Of a DNA stretch of 64,000 nucleotides, positions 24,710-36,139 are shown piece by piece. The notes beneath the pieces were generated by a model. It was not told where the DNA came from. It ran no database searches and was given only the letters and a program-made list of their open reading frames with translations. A program made the position numbers and the translations under genes. The DNA lies in the NCBI GenBank assembly GCA_900316285.1, contig ONCG01000011.1, positions 34,351 to 98,350 on the forward strand, given 5' to 3'. The stretch is from an uncultured Prevotellaceae bacterium. GTDB taxonomy: Bacteria; Bacteroidota; Bacteroidia; Bacteroidales; Bacteroidaceae. Position 1 is the stretch's first letter. Every line of letters starts with the position of its first letter.

Positions 24710-25705
24710 TTACTCTGCAACCAGAGTGAAACGCTTGAAGTCGACGATCGACAGCTCCTTGTCCTGCTGGGCGAGCCACTGGCTAACAGTAGCCTTGTCG
24801 CCGTCACCGAACTGGAACTCCTGGTCAACCAGGCAGTTCTCCTTGAGGAACTTCTGCACGCGACCCTTGGCAATGCCCTCAATCATAGGCATCTTCAGCT
24901 GGGCCTCGCCCTCTGCCTTAGCCTCGGCAATGATCTTGCGAGCTTCGTCGGCCTGCTCCTTTGTGAGCCATCCCTTCGACATGTTCGACTCGATGTGGTC
25001 TTCGCTGTCAACGAGGTTGGGGTTGATGCCAGCCTTCTTCAGCTTCATGTCGACGAACTTCTGCACCTGCTCGAGCTTGGTCTTCTCAACAGCGGTCTTG
25101 TACTCCTCGTCGAGAATCTTCTGATCAACGCTCTGTGCATTGAGAGCAACGGGCTTCATAGCTGCCACCTGCATGGCGAGCTTGTGACCGGCGTCGACGT
25201 TCTCCTTGTTGAGCTGAACCATGGTGCAGAGGATGTGCTTACCCATGTGGTCGTAAACCTCAACATTGTCACCGGTAAGGGTGAGGTATCCGTCGAGCTC
25301 CATCTTCTCACCGGTGATACCCGAACGCTGAGTAACAACGTCCTGAGCCTTCTGACCGTTGATGTCGAGTTCCTTTACCTCGTCGAGATTCTGGCACTTG
25401 GCAGCCACAGCGGCGTCGAGGATGGTCTGAGTCATAGCGATGAAATCGGCACCGTTAGCAACGAAGTCGGTCTCACACTTCACAGCAACCATAGCAGCAA
25501 AGCCCTCTACCTTCTTCACGAGCACGCAGCCGTTGGAAGTCTCACGGTCGGAACGCTTGGCAGCAATAGCCAGTCCGCGCTCACGGAGCAGCTCCTTAGC
25601 CTTATCGAAATCGCCTTCAGCCTCAGTAAGGGCCTTCTTGACATCAGCCAGACCGGCACCTGTCATTGCGCGCAGTTTCTTGATATCTTCAATTGTAATA
25701 GCCAT
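24710..25705 (-). CDS. tsf: Elongation factor Ts
   Basis: A 331-residue protein with the UBA-like start IEDIKKLRAMTGAGLADVKKAL and the signature MVAVKCETDFVANG, residues about 71-84. EF-Ts exchanges GDP for GTP on EF-Tu. It is longer than the enterobacterial protein because the C-terminal part is extended, as usual in Bacteroidetes. It follows rpsB in the same direction with a 43-bp gap and ends before a strong terminator. Confidence 0.97.
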   Translation of the reverse strand: MAITIEDIKKLRAMTGAGLADVKKALTEAEGDFDKAKELLRERGLAIAAKRSDRETSNGCVLVKKVEGFAAMVAVKCETDFVANGADFIAMTQTILDAAVAAKCQNLDEVKELDINGQKAQDVVTQRSGITGEKMELDGYLTLTGDNVEVYDHMGKHILCTMVQLNKENVDAGHKLAMQVAAMKPVALNAQSVDQKILDEEYKTAVEKTKLEQVQKFVDMKLKKAGINPNLVDSEDHIESNMSKGWLTKEQADEARKIIAEAKAEGEAQLKMPMIEGIAKGRVQKFLKENCLVDQEFQFGDGDKATVSQWLAQQDKELSIVDFKRFTLVAE

Positions 25706-25748
25706 AATTCAAATGTAAAATTGATGATTAATAATTGAGAAATGATAA

Positions 25749-26603
25749 TTACTCAGCGGCGGGAGCCTCTTCCTCCTGAGCAGGAGCCTCTTCCTGAACG
25801 GGAGCTTCCTGAGCGGGAGCCTCAGCATCCTTGCGAGCCTTGCGGGCGCGGCGGGGCTTCTGCTCGGCAGCTTCTTCAGCCTGCTCGGCGGCAGCCTTCT
25901 CGTCGGCCTTCTCAGCCTTGCGCTCCTCGAGACCCTCGGCGATAGCCTGGCAGCAGGCAGTCAGGATGACGTCTACTGAATCCTTAGCGTCGTCGTTAGC
26001 GGGGATGACGAAGTCGATGTTGTTAGGATCGCTGTTGGTGTCGACCATAGCGAACACGGGGATGCCAAGGCGGTTAGCCTCGCGCACGGCGATGTTCTCC
26101 TTCAGCACGTCGACAACGAAGAGTGCGCTGGGCAGACGGGTGAGGTCAGCGATAGAGCCGAGGTTCTTCTCGAGCTTTGCGCGCTGGCGAGTCACCTGCA
26201 GGAGCTCGCGCTTCGACAGGTTGGCGAATGTGCCGTCCTGCATGAGCTTATCGATGTTAGACATCTTCTTCACAGCCTTGCGGATGGTGGGGAAGTTGGT
26301 GAGCATGCCACCGGGCCAACGCTCGATGACGTAAGGCATGCCTACGCTTGTAGCCTTCTCGGCTACGATGTCCTTGGCCTGTTTTTTAGTAGATACGAAG
26401 AGGATCTTCTTTCCTGCCTTCGCGATCTGCTTCAGGGCTTCAGCAGCCTCGTCGACCTTGGCGACAGTCTTGTGCAGATCGATGATATGAATGCCATTGC
26501 GCTCCATGAAGATGTAGGGAGCCATGGCGGGATTCCACTTACGCTTCAGGTGGCCGAAATGGCAGCCTGCCTGCAGCAGCTGGTCAAAATTTGTTCTTGA
26601 CAT
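25749..26603 (-). CDS. rpsB: 30S ribosomal protein S2
   Basis: A 284-residue protein starting MSRTNFDQLLQAGCHFGHLKRKWNPAMAPYI, with the S2 signatures ILFVSTKKQAKDIV and GIPVFAMVDTNSDPNNIDFVIPANDDA. The last 55 residues form an Ala/Glu/Pro-rich repetitive tail (AQEAPVQEEAPAQEEEAPAAE), a low-complexity extension common in this group. It is followed by tsf and preceded by rpsI. Confidence 0.97.
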   Translation of the reverse strand: MSRTNFDQLLQAGCHFGHLKRKWNPAMAPYIFMERNGIHIIDLHKTVAKVDEAAEALKQIAKAGKKILFVSTKKQAKDIVAEKATSVGMPYVIERWPGGMLTNFPTIRKAVKKMSNIDKLMQDGTFANLSKRELLQVTRQRAKLEKNLGSIADLTRLPSALFVVDVLKENIAVREANRLGIPVFAMVDTNSDPNNIDFVIPANDDAKDSVDVILTACCQAIAEGLEERKAEKADEKAAAEQAEEAAEQKPRRARKARKDAEAPAQEAPVQEEAPAQEEEAPAAE

Positions 26604-26687
26604 AATTGTTGTTTTGCTTTTTGATTTGTTTGTTTACTTTCTTTTTCGATTCTCTCTTAGAATCCAACCAGCGGGTAGTCCTTTTTT

Positions 26688-26769
26688 CGGTTAACGGTAA
26701 ACGGTTAACGGTGAACGGTTAATGGTTATCGGTTACCTTGTCACCTTGTTACCTTGTTACTTTGTTACC
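26688..26769. repeat. Short tandem repeats between rpsI and rpsB
   Basis: A run of GGTTAACGGT-like units (26688-26742) followed by four 8-bp units of ACCTTGTT type (26744-26769). It sits in the 281-bp gap between rpsI and rpsB. No promoter is obvious beside it. Confidence 0.7.
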
Positions 26770-26884
26770 TTTTTCAGAGTCCTGCCGGTTTAGATGCTAA
26801 ACCGTTCAGTTATAATCAGTGTGACAGGGATAGTTGTAAGTAATAAACACTATCAACCACCAACTGCCAACTATCCACTGAATA

Positions 26885-27271
26885 TTAACGCTTACTGAAC
26901 TGGAAGCGACGACGTGCCTTCGGCTGACCCGGCTTCTTGCGCTCAACCTCGCGAGCATCGCGGGTGAGGAATCCGTGGTCCTTCAGGGCCTTCTTGTCCT
27001 CGGCATTGATCTTCACCAGTGCACGGGCGATAGCCATGCGCAGAGCCTGGCTCTGACCGGTGAAACCACCACCGTCGAGGTTTGCCTTGATGTCGTACTT
27101 CTCTTCAACGCCCAGGAGCTGCAGGGGCTGCTTCACAACGTACTGCAGAATGCCTGAGGGGAAGTACTTGTCGAGTTCACGCTTGTTAATAACGATCTTG
27201 CCGGTACCCTCTGTGAGGTAAACGCGAGCTACTGAGCTCTTACGACGGCCTATTGCATTGATCTGTTCCAT
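26885..27271 (-). CDS. rpsI: 30S ribosomal protein S9
   Basis: A 128-residue protein with start INAIGRRKSSVARVYLTEGTGKIVINKR and the basic C-terminal end KKPGQPKARRRFQFSKR, which reaches the P-site tRNA in the ribosome. Length and order are normal. It lies 38 bp downstream of rplM in the conserved rplM-rpsI pair. Confidence 0.97.
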   Translation of the reverse strand: MEQINAIGRRKSSVARVYLTEGTGKIVINKRELDKYFPSGILQYVVKQPLQLLGVEEKYDIKANLDGGGFTGQSQALRMAIARALVKINAEDKKALKDHGFLTRDAREVERKKPGQPKARRRFQFSKR

Positions 27272-27309
27272 ATCTTTTATTTCGACTTTTTACGTTCAAC
27301 CATCAACGA

Positions 27310-27771
27310 TTACTTATACAGATTGATATCGATAGCCTTCGGCTTCTGTGCCTCGTGCTTGTGCTCAGTACCATTGTAGACATAGAGGTTGTCGAGCAGA
27401 TGACGGCCCAGACGACCCTTCGGGAGCATACCCTTCACGGCGTGCTTGATGATGCGCTCGGTACCGAACGGACGCTTGCGCAGCTCGGCGGGAGTGTTGA
27501 AGCGCTGGCCACCGGGATAACCCGTGTAGCGGGTGTAGAGCTTCTCGGTCTCCTTCTTGCCAGTGAAGACCACCTTGTCGGCGTTGATGATAATCACGTT
27601 GTCGCCACAGTCCACGTGCGGGGTGAATGTGGGCTTGTACTTTCCGCGGAGCAGCTTGGCTACCTTTGTGCAAAGACGACCGACAACCTGGTCGGTAGCG
27701 TCGATGACCACCCACTCCTTCTTAGCTGTTTCCTTGTTAAGGGAAATAGTCTTGTAACTTAAAGTATCCAT
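27310..27771 (-). CDS. rplM: 50S ribosomal protein L13
   Basis: A 153-residue protein with the L13 blocks WVVIDATDQVVGRLCTKVAKLLRGK and VKGMLPKGRLGRHLLDNLYVYNG. It is the first gene of the rplM, rpsI, rpsB, tsf group. In other bacteria L13 expression is under feedback control through the leader; a 5' leader of about 150 nt with the hairpin GGGGAG...CTCCCC exists here, but its role is not known. Confidence 0.97.
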   Translation of the reverse strand: MDTLSYKTISLNKETAKKEWVVIDATDQVVGRLCTKVAKLLRGKYKPTFTPHVDCGDNVIIINADKVVFTGKKETEKLYTRYTGYPGGQRFNTPAELRKRPFGTERIIKHAVKGMLPKGRLGRHLLDNLYVYNGTEHKHEAQKPKAIDINLYK

Positions 27772-27926
27772 TTCTGAATTAAAAATTTTACTACTAAAAA
27801 ACGTTTTTATTTAAAATAATGTATACATCTGCACGAGCGATTCACTAACCACGATGCCTGGCCAAAGACACCGCTATTAACACTCCCGTGCTGGGGAGCC
27901 TAAGACTCTCCCCGAATAATCGGACT

Positions 27927-27935
27927 GCAAAGGTA
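27927..27935 (-). promoter_or_regulatory. -7 box of the rplM group
   Basis: TACCTTTGC on the minus strand, about 155 bp upstream of the rplM start. No convincing -33 TTTG is seen. A hairpin with arms GGGGAG and CTCCCC follows in the leader. Confidence 0.6.
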
Positions 27936-28147
27936 CGAAGATTCTGCCGAACAGCGAAGACAGCATGGGGATAAAAGTCGTTGATTTAATGTTATTTAAT
28001 TGATTTTAGGTTTTTTAACGTCAATTTTTACCAACTAACGGTGCTAGATTATGAAAACGGCACATCGATGTTACTTGATTTCAGCTCTCTTTTTGTCCCC
28101 TTGAAGATACGAAAAAACGCGTGTCTGACAGGAGGAAAACTGCCCTT

Positions 28148-28567
28148 ATTCACCAATAGCTATGATGTCATTCACCAATAGCTATGATGTCATTCGCCTG
28201 GAACTATGATGTTATTCATCTGGAGCTATGGAGTTATCCATATAAAGCAATGATGTTATGCGCCATTAGCATAACTCCCATCAAGTAATATATGATATAT
28301 TGCAAAGTAATATATGATATATTGCTCGGTAATATATGATATATTGGTCAGTAATATATGATATATTACTTTGTGATAAAAGATATATTACTTCATCAAA
28401 GCAATACTTTGGATGCATAAGACGATGTCTTTCGGCTTATAAAAAGAGAGCTTTTGAAGGACGAGAGCATGCAAATTGACAAGAAAGGTGCTGCTTTATA
28501 TATAGAAAGGTGCTGCTTCATATATAAGAAAGGTACTGCTTTATAGACAAGAAAGGTGCCGCTTTAT
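28148..28567. repeat. 22-bp-period array, about 19 units (rplM to GH2 gene)
   Basis: Seventeen consecutive 22-bp units from 28148 to 28521 without indel, then two of 23 bp. The first two are identical (CACCAATAGCTATGATG core). Units 7 to 10 share TAATATATGATATATT with 6-nt variable spacers. The last four share AGAAAGGTGCTGCTTT-like cores. The boundaries between sub-families fall exactly on the 22-bp grid. Most units keep an AGC at the same phase (AATAGCTATG, AAAGCAATG, TTAGCATAA, CAAAGCAATA, GAGAGCATG). Confidence 0.9.
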
Positions 28568-28632
28568 ATATAAATAAGGTGTACCACCTTGGCGAATGTG
28601 CACGGGGATTATATAAAAAAAGAATAAATTCT

Positions 28633-28663
28633 TTTGCTGTGTGCAGACTTTTCGCTATCTTTG
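28633..28663 (+). promoter_or_regulatory. Promoter of the GH2 beta-galactosidase gene
   Basis: TTTG (28633-28636), a 19-bp spacer, TATCTTTG (28656-28663): an exact match to the Bacteroidetes consensus. The leader of about 118 nt contains ACTCGAC...GTCGAGT, which can form a hairpin. Confidence 0.85.
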
Positions 28664-28711
28664 CAACGTAAACCTCGCAGGCCTGCCTACACTCGACTAT
28701 TGAAGCCTTGA

Positions 28712-32119
<3,408 letters not shown>

Positions 32120-32120
32120 A

Positions 32121-32195
32121 ATGAAAAAAGCAATTGTTGTAGGCGGTAGCAATGGCATCGGACTTGCCATTGCTACCTGCCTTGCTGAGGAATAA
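32121..32195 (+). pseudogene. N-terminal remnant of a short-chain dehydrogenase (24 codons)
   Basis: One base after the GH2 stop an ATG opens MKKAIVVGGSNGIGLAIA..., the beta-alpha start and Gly-rich nucleotide loop (GGSNGIG) of an SDR enzyme. A stop codon follows at codon 25, and the LicD gene begins 14 bp later. The rest of the enzyme is missing, so this is a deletion remnant. It may still be translated. Confidence 0.75.
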
Positions 32196-32209
32196 AGGCT
32201 GTCATTAGA

Positions 32210-33064
32210 ATGAAAGCACCAGAAATTGATCAAGCGGCACTCCGCCAGCGTTTCAACCCCGATGGCTCTCTTTTGCGCCGTCAGCAGATGCGTATGCTCG
32301 AACTGCTGATAGAGGTAGACCGCATTTGCAAAAAGCATAACATCAAGTACTGGCTAGGCAGCGGAACTCTTATCGGTGCTGCACGCCACAAGGGTTTCAT
32401 CCCATGGGACGACGATCTTGACATCGAAATGCTATGGGACGACTACAAGCATCTGATGAAGGTGCTACCCGACGAATTGCCCGAGACAATGGCACTGCAG
32501 ACCACAGAGACCGACCCGAACTACTTTTTCTTCTATGCGAAGGTGCGCGACAGGCGCTCCCATTTAGAAGAGCAAAACCAATACGACCGTGTTTGGCACG
32601 AACAAGGCATCTATATCGATATATTCCCGTTCCATCGGCAACCGCTATGGATTCATATACTCTCCGAGAAGGCGCAAGGACATGTTTATTCCATCATGAA
32701 CAAGGAGTTGAAGAAGTCGAGGAAGCCAAAGAAGTTAAAGGACGACAGTTTCCTCAACTCCCCGCTGTATATGAAGAAAGTTCGCTTCATCACACGCTTC
32801 AACGAGAAGGTTTTCTTCCCACTGCTGCGTTTTCTCTGTAAGTTCTCCAATGCCCACATGACCGACGGATTGGGTATTCCCTATCACAAACCACGCCGCA
32901 TGGAGGACACGCTTCCACTCTCGGAAATGGAGTTCGAAGGGCATATGTTCCCTGTGCCACACGACACACATGCCGCCCTCACTTTAATATACGGCGATTA
33001 CATGCAGTTGCCAGATATTGATAAGATAAACCTACACGTAGGGGAACTTACTATTGACGATTAA
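32210..33064 (+). CDS. LicD family phosphotransferase
   Basis: A 284-residue protein with the LicD core KYWLGSGTLIGAARHKGFIPWDDDLDIEM (residues about 46-74), whose DDDLD carries the metal-binding Asp residues of the nucleotidyltransferase fold. Family members attach phosphocholine or related phospho-groups to surface glycans. The second half is basic with the C-terminal block IYGDYMQLP typical of the family. It starts a run of surface-glycan genes (flippase, glycosyltransferase) but is separated from the flippase by a repeat array. The donor substrate cannot be told; no choline pathway genes are visible. Confidence 0.88.
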   Translation: MKAPEIDQAALRQRFNPDGSLLRRQQMRMLELLIEVDRICKKHNIKYWLGSGTLIGAARHKGFIPWDDDLDIEMLWDDYKHLMKVLPDELPETMALQTTETDPNYFFFYAKVRDRRSHLEEQNQYDRVWHEQGIYIDIFPFHRQPLWIHILSEKAQGHVYSIMNKELKKSRKPKKLKDDSFLNSPLYMKKVRFITRFNEKVFFPLLRFLCKFSNAHMTDGLGIPYHKPRRMEDTLPLSEMEFEGHMFPVPHDTHAALTLIYGDYMQLPDIDKINLHVGELTIDD

Positions 33065-33067
33065 AAA

Positions 33068-33228
33068 CATTTGAACCGCGCCGCAGGCGCATTGAACCAA
33101 AGGTCACTTGAACTTTTGAACGGCCCGAAGGGCTTTTGAACCGCGCCACAGGCGCATTGAACGGCCGAAGGCCACTTGAACTTTTGAACGTCGCGCAGCG
33201 ACATTTAAACAGCGCCATAGGCGCATTA
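33068..33228. repeat. TTGAAC-plus-hairpin repeat array, licD-flippase
   Basis: Seven or more units of TTGAAC or TTTGAAC alternating with GC-rich hairpins (GCGCcgcagGCGC, GGCCCGAAGGGC, GTCGCGCAGCGAC). The array fills the gap completely. Confidence 0.8.
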
Positions 33229-33230
33229 CC

Positions 33231-34886
33231 ATGCCAGAGACCCTGAAAGAAAAAACTGCAAAAGGACTGTTCTGGGGCGGTCTAAGCAGCACGGTGCAGC
33301 AACTGCTTGGCATCGTGTTCGGTATCATTTTGGCCCGTCGCCTCAACCAGTCGGACTTTGGCATGATTGCCATGATCACCATCTTTCAGCTCATTGGCAA
33401 CGACCTGCAGAACAGTGGTTTTAAGGTTGCATTGGCCAATCTCCGACAACCTACTGACCGCGACTACAACTCCGTGTTCTGGTTCAACATCCTCATGGGT
33501 GGTTCTCTCTATGTACTACTCTTTTTCCTGGCTCCATTCATCGCCAATTTCTACCACATCCCCTCGCTCACGCCGTTGGCACGCTATGCATTCCTGAGCA
33601 TCGTCTTTGCCAGCTTCGGTACGGCGCAATCGGCATGGCTCTTCAAAAACCTGCATGCAAAGCAACAGGCCAAGGCAGGCATGATGGCCGTACTCATCTC
33701 GAGTAGCGTGGCGGTAGCCATGGCCTATATGGGCTTTGCCTACTGGGCACTAGCCACGCAAACCAACCTATACATCTTGCTCTGCACCCTGCTCTATTGG
33801 CACTATAGCCCATGGCGACCGACAGTAGCTGCTGCGCAGCGTTCAAAGTTCAAGGTTCAAAGTTCAAAGGCTTCTACGCAGCGTTCAAGAATTTTCAATT
33901 ATCAATTATCAATTTTCAATTTTGATGTCCTTCGTCCTGCCTTGCGCATGTTCCGCTTCAGCGTGAAACTACTTATATCGCAAGTACTTACCGACATCAA
34001 CAATAACGTCCTGAACATTCTGCTCGGACGCTTCTACGGTCGTCACGACACTGGTAACTACAACCAAGCTTTCCAATGGAGCACGAAAGGATCGAACATC
34101 ATCCAGAGCATGGTGCAGCAGGTGGCACAACCCGTCCTCGTCAGCATCGACAACGAACACGAGCGACAGCTGCACGTGCTGCGAAAGATGATGCGCTTCG
34201 CCGCCTTCTTGTCATTCCCTTTATTGTTTGGTTTATCGCTGGTTAGCCACGAGTTCATCGTCACTCTGTTGGGTGAGAAGTGGGCTCAAAGCGCTCACTA
34301 CCTGCGTTTACTCGCCATCGCCAGTGCCTTCCTGCCACTCTCCACACTGCTTGCCAACGTCGTCATCACCAAGGGTCGCAGCAGCATCTTCATGTATGTC
34401 AACCTCGCCCTCGCCATCTGCCAGACAACGACTATGCTCACCATTTACCACTTCAAAGTTTCTTGTTTCGAGTTTCTAGGACCCTTCTCAACCCTCAACT
34501 CTCCGCTCGACCCAACGGGGCGCTTTCTGAGCGAAGCGGGGAAAGAACTCTCAACTCTCAACTCTCAACTCCTAACCATGGTCCTTGCCTTCGTTGCACT
34601 CACCATCCTCTGGTTCTTCGTCTGGGCCTACTTCGCACGGCGACTGGCTGGCTATCGCTTCACCATGCTCCTTCGCGATGTATTACCCTTCCTCCTCTCT
34701 GCCGCTGCTGTAATGCTTACTACAGGTTTTACCACATCTCTTATCCCCGCCCTTGGGGAGGGGTCGGGGGTGGGCCTCCTCCTCACTCGCATCCTCCTCG
34801 CTGCCCTACTCTATTACGCCCTCATGCGTCTCTTCCATGTCCAGATTCTCAACGAGTGCCTGCAGTTCCTGAAACGTAAAAAATAG
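33231..34886 (+). CDS. Polysaccharide flippase (Wzx/MOP family) with repeat-encoded insertions
   Basis: A 551-residue membrane protein beginning LKEKTAKGLFWGGLSSTVQQLLGIVFGIILARRL, the usual start of Bacteroidetes MOP-family flippases, with about 12-14 hydrophobic helices. It should move lipid-linked oligosaccharides across the inner membrane. Three stretches are not flippase sequence but translated repeats: residues about 203-232 (AQRSKFKVQSSKASTQRS...), 416-445 (STLNSPLDPTGRFLSEAGKELSTLNSQL) and about 505-517 (LGEGSGVG). They fall between helices, so the protein may tolerate them. Two consist of heptamer repeats, so slippage would shift the frame. Confidence 0.88.
   Translation: MPETLKEKTAKGLFWGGLSSTVQQLLGIVFGIILARRLNQSDFGMIAMITIFQLIGNDLQNSGFKVALANLRQPTDRDYNSVFWFNILMGGSLYVLLFFLAPFIANFYHIPSLTPLARYAFLSIVFASFGTAQSAWLFKNLHAKQQAKAGMMAVLISSSVAVAMAYMGFAYWALATQTNLYILLCTLLYWHYSPWRPTVAAAQRSKFKVQSSKASTQRSRIFNYQLSIFNFDVLRPALRMFRFSVKLLISQVLTDINNNVLNILLGRFYGRHDTGNYNQAFQWSTKGSNIIQSMVQQVAQPVLVSIDNEHERQLHVLRKMMRFAAFLSFPLLFGLSLVSHEFIVTLLGEKWAQSAHYLRLLAIASAFLPLSTLLANVVITKGRSSIFMYVNLALAICQTTTMLTIYHFKVSCFEFLGPFSTLNSPLDPTGRFLSEAGKELSTLNSQLLTMVLAFVALTILWFFVWAYFARRLAGYRFTMLLRDVLPFLLSAAAVMLTTGFTTSLIPALGEGSGVGLLLTRILLAALLYYALMRLFHVQILNECLQFLKRKK
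33836..33923. repeat. Heptamer repeats inside the flippase gene, site 1
   Basis: Four TTCAAAG/TTCAAGG heptamers (33842-33869), a TTGAAC-type hairpin remnant, then four CAATTAT/CAATTTT heptamers (33896-33923). All are read in frame at present. Confidence 0.8.
34487..34573. repeat. Heptamer repeats inside the flippase gene, site 2
   Basis: CTCAACC/CTCAACT copies at 34488-34503, a hairpin-like GC-rich segment (GCGCTTTCTGAGCGAAGCGG), then three to four CTCTCAA heptamers (34549-34571). Confidence 0.75.
34745..34780. repeat. CCCGCCC...GGGGGTGGG palindromic repeat in the flippase gene
   Basis: The copy reads CCGCCCTTGGGGAGGGGTCG then GGGGTGGG, in frame, and encodes LGEGSGVG. Confidence 0.6.
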
Positions 34887-34956
34887 CTCTCAACCGCTGC
34901 GAAGCAGCACTCCCAACTCTCTCAACTGACTCTAAACCCTCAACTCTCAACTAAAT

Positions 34957-35979
34957 ATGCCTCCTGCCAAGACCGATATTGCGGTGCTGATGCTTTTCTT
35001 CACCCGCTCCGACACCCTACAGCTTGTGTTCAACGAAGTACGCAAGGCGCGTCCCTCGCGATTGTTCCTCTATCAGGATGGTCCGCGTGGACCACAGGAC
35101 ATGCCTGGCATAGAGGCGTGTCGGCAGATTGTCAGCGACGAGCAGATTGATTGGGAGTGCGACGTGCATCGCCAATACCTTGACCATAACCAAGGCTGCG
35201 ACCCCTCGGGATTTCTCTCCCACCAATGGGCGTTCTCCATGGCTGATAAGGTCATGGTATTGGAAGACGATGTTGTCCCATCGCAGTCGTTCTTCCCATT
35301 CTGCAAGGAGATGCTCGACCGCTATGAACACGATGAACGCATCACAATGATCTGCGGTTTCAATACCGATGAGGTGACACCCGACATCGATGACGACTAT
35401 TTCTTCACTTCGTTCATGAGCATCTGGGGCTGGGCATCATGGCGACGAGTAGCCCAGCGCTGGGATTCGGAATACACTTTTATGCGCGACAAGCAGGCCA
35501 TGCGGCAACTGCAGGCATTGGCTCGTGAGCGCCACTTGCGCAACACGATGTTGAAGATGTTCAGCGACCATAGCCAGAGTGGGAAGCCCTATTTTGAAAC
35601 CATCTACTGGGCCGACCTGCTACTCAACTCCGGCCTTTGCATCATGCCGACAAAGAACCTTGTTAACAACGTAGGGCTCACGGCCGACAGCACCCATTTC
35701 TCTGCCGAGCTGCAGACCATGCCTCGTCGTCTTCGCCACATCTTCACCATGCCTCGCTATGAGTTGCAGTTCCCCCTCCGCCACCCACGCTATGTCGTTG
35801 AGCACGTCGACTACCTCGACCGCCGCTATAAAACCATGGGATGGAATCACCCCTGGACAAAAATCCAATACTCCCTTGAAGAGCTCTGGCTCAACCTTCG
35901 TCGTGGTAACTTCCGCCACATCGGCCGCTCTCTGACCCGTCGCATCCGCAAGTGGACGGGGCGCGACCGCCACCAATAA
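34957..35979 (+). CDS. Glycosyltransferase (GT-A fold, GNT-I-like)
   Basis: A 340-residue protein. The start TDIAVLMLFFTRSDTLQLVFNEVRKARPSRLFLYQDG is that of a GT-A nucleotide-sugar-binding domain, and VMVLEDDVVPSQSFFPFC carries the acidic DxD-like metal site near residue 105. FMSIWGWASWRRVAQRWD follows. Proteins of this type are often annotated as hemolysin-like, a label without functional support. It probably builds the glycan exported by the flippase upstream. A heptamer run (CTCAACT) occupies the 70-bp gap before it, and a TTGAAC array follows. Confidence 0.83.
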   Translation: MPPAKTDIAVLMLFFTRSDTLQLVFNEVRKARPSRLFLYQDGPRGPQDMPGIEACRQIVSDEQIDWECDVHRQYLDHNQGCDPSGFLSHQWAFSMADKVMVLEDDVVPSQSFFPFCKEMLDRYEHDERITMICGFNTDEVTPDIDDDYFFTSFMSIWGWASWRRVAQRWDSEYTFMRDKQAMRQLQALARERHLRNTMLKMFSDHSQSGKPYFETIYWADLLLNSGLCIMPTKNLVNNVGLTADSTHFSAELQTMPRRLRHIFTMPRYELQFPLRHPRYVVEHVDYLDRRYKTMGWNHPWTKIQYSLEELWLNLRRGNFRHIGRSLTRRIRKWTGRDRHQ

Positions 35980-35984
35980 AGCCC

Positions 35985-36062
35985 TACGGGCGTTCAAAAG
36001 CTGCTGCGCAGCGTTCAAAGTTTAAATGCCCTTCGGGCGTTCAAGGTTCAAGGTTCAAAACA
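35985..36062. repeat. TTGAAC-type repeat array after the glycosyltransferase
   Basis: Hairpins CGGGC...GCCCG and GCTGCTGCGCAGC alternate with GTTCAAA units (here in the opposite orientation to the array at 33068), ending with two TTCAAGG heptamers. Confidence 0.7.
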
Positions 36063-36065
36063 ATA

Positions 36066-36100
36066 ATCGCCACCGTTCCTCTCACAGGAACAGTGGCGAT
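36066..36100. terminator. Terminator between glycosyltransferase and C10 protease genes
   Basis: Arms ATCGCCACCGTTCCT and AGGAACAGTGGCGAT with a CTCAC loop; the one mismatch becomes G-U on the minus strand. A related hairpin is at 43308-43342, so this terminator belongs to a repeated type. Confidence 0.8.
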
Positions 36101-36139
36101 TGTGATTATGGAAAAACATAGCAGCCGTGCTGCTAATAT

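Noticed and set aside
18168-28567. CRISPR arrays as an explanation of the 22-bp periodic regions
   Set aside because: The units are contiguous, there is no constant repeat separated by 30-40-bp spacers, no cas gene is present, and the constant part itself changes along the array.
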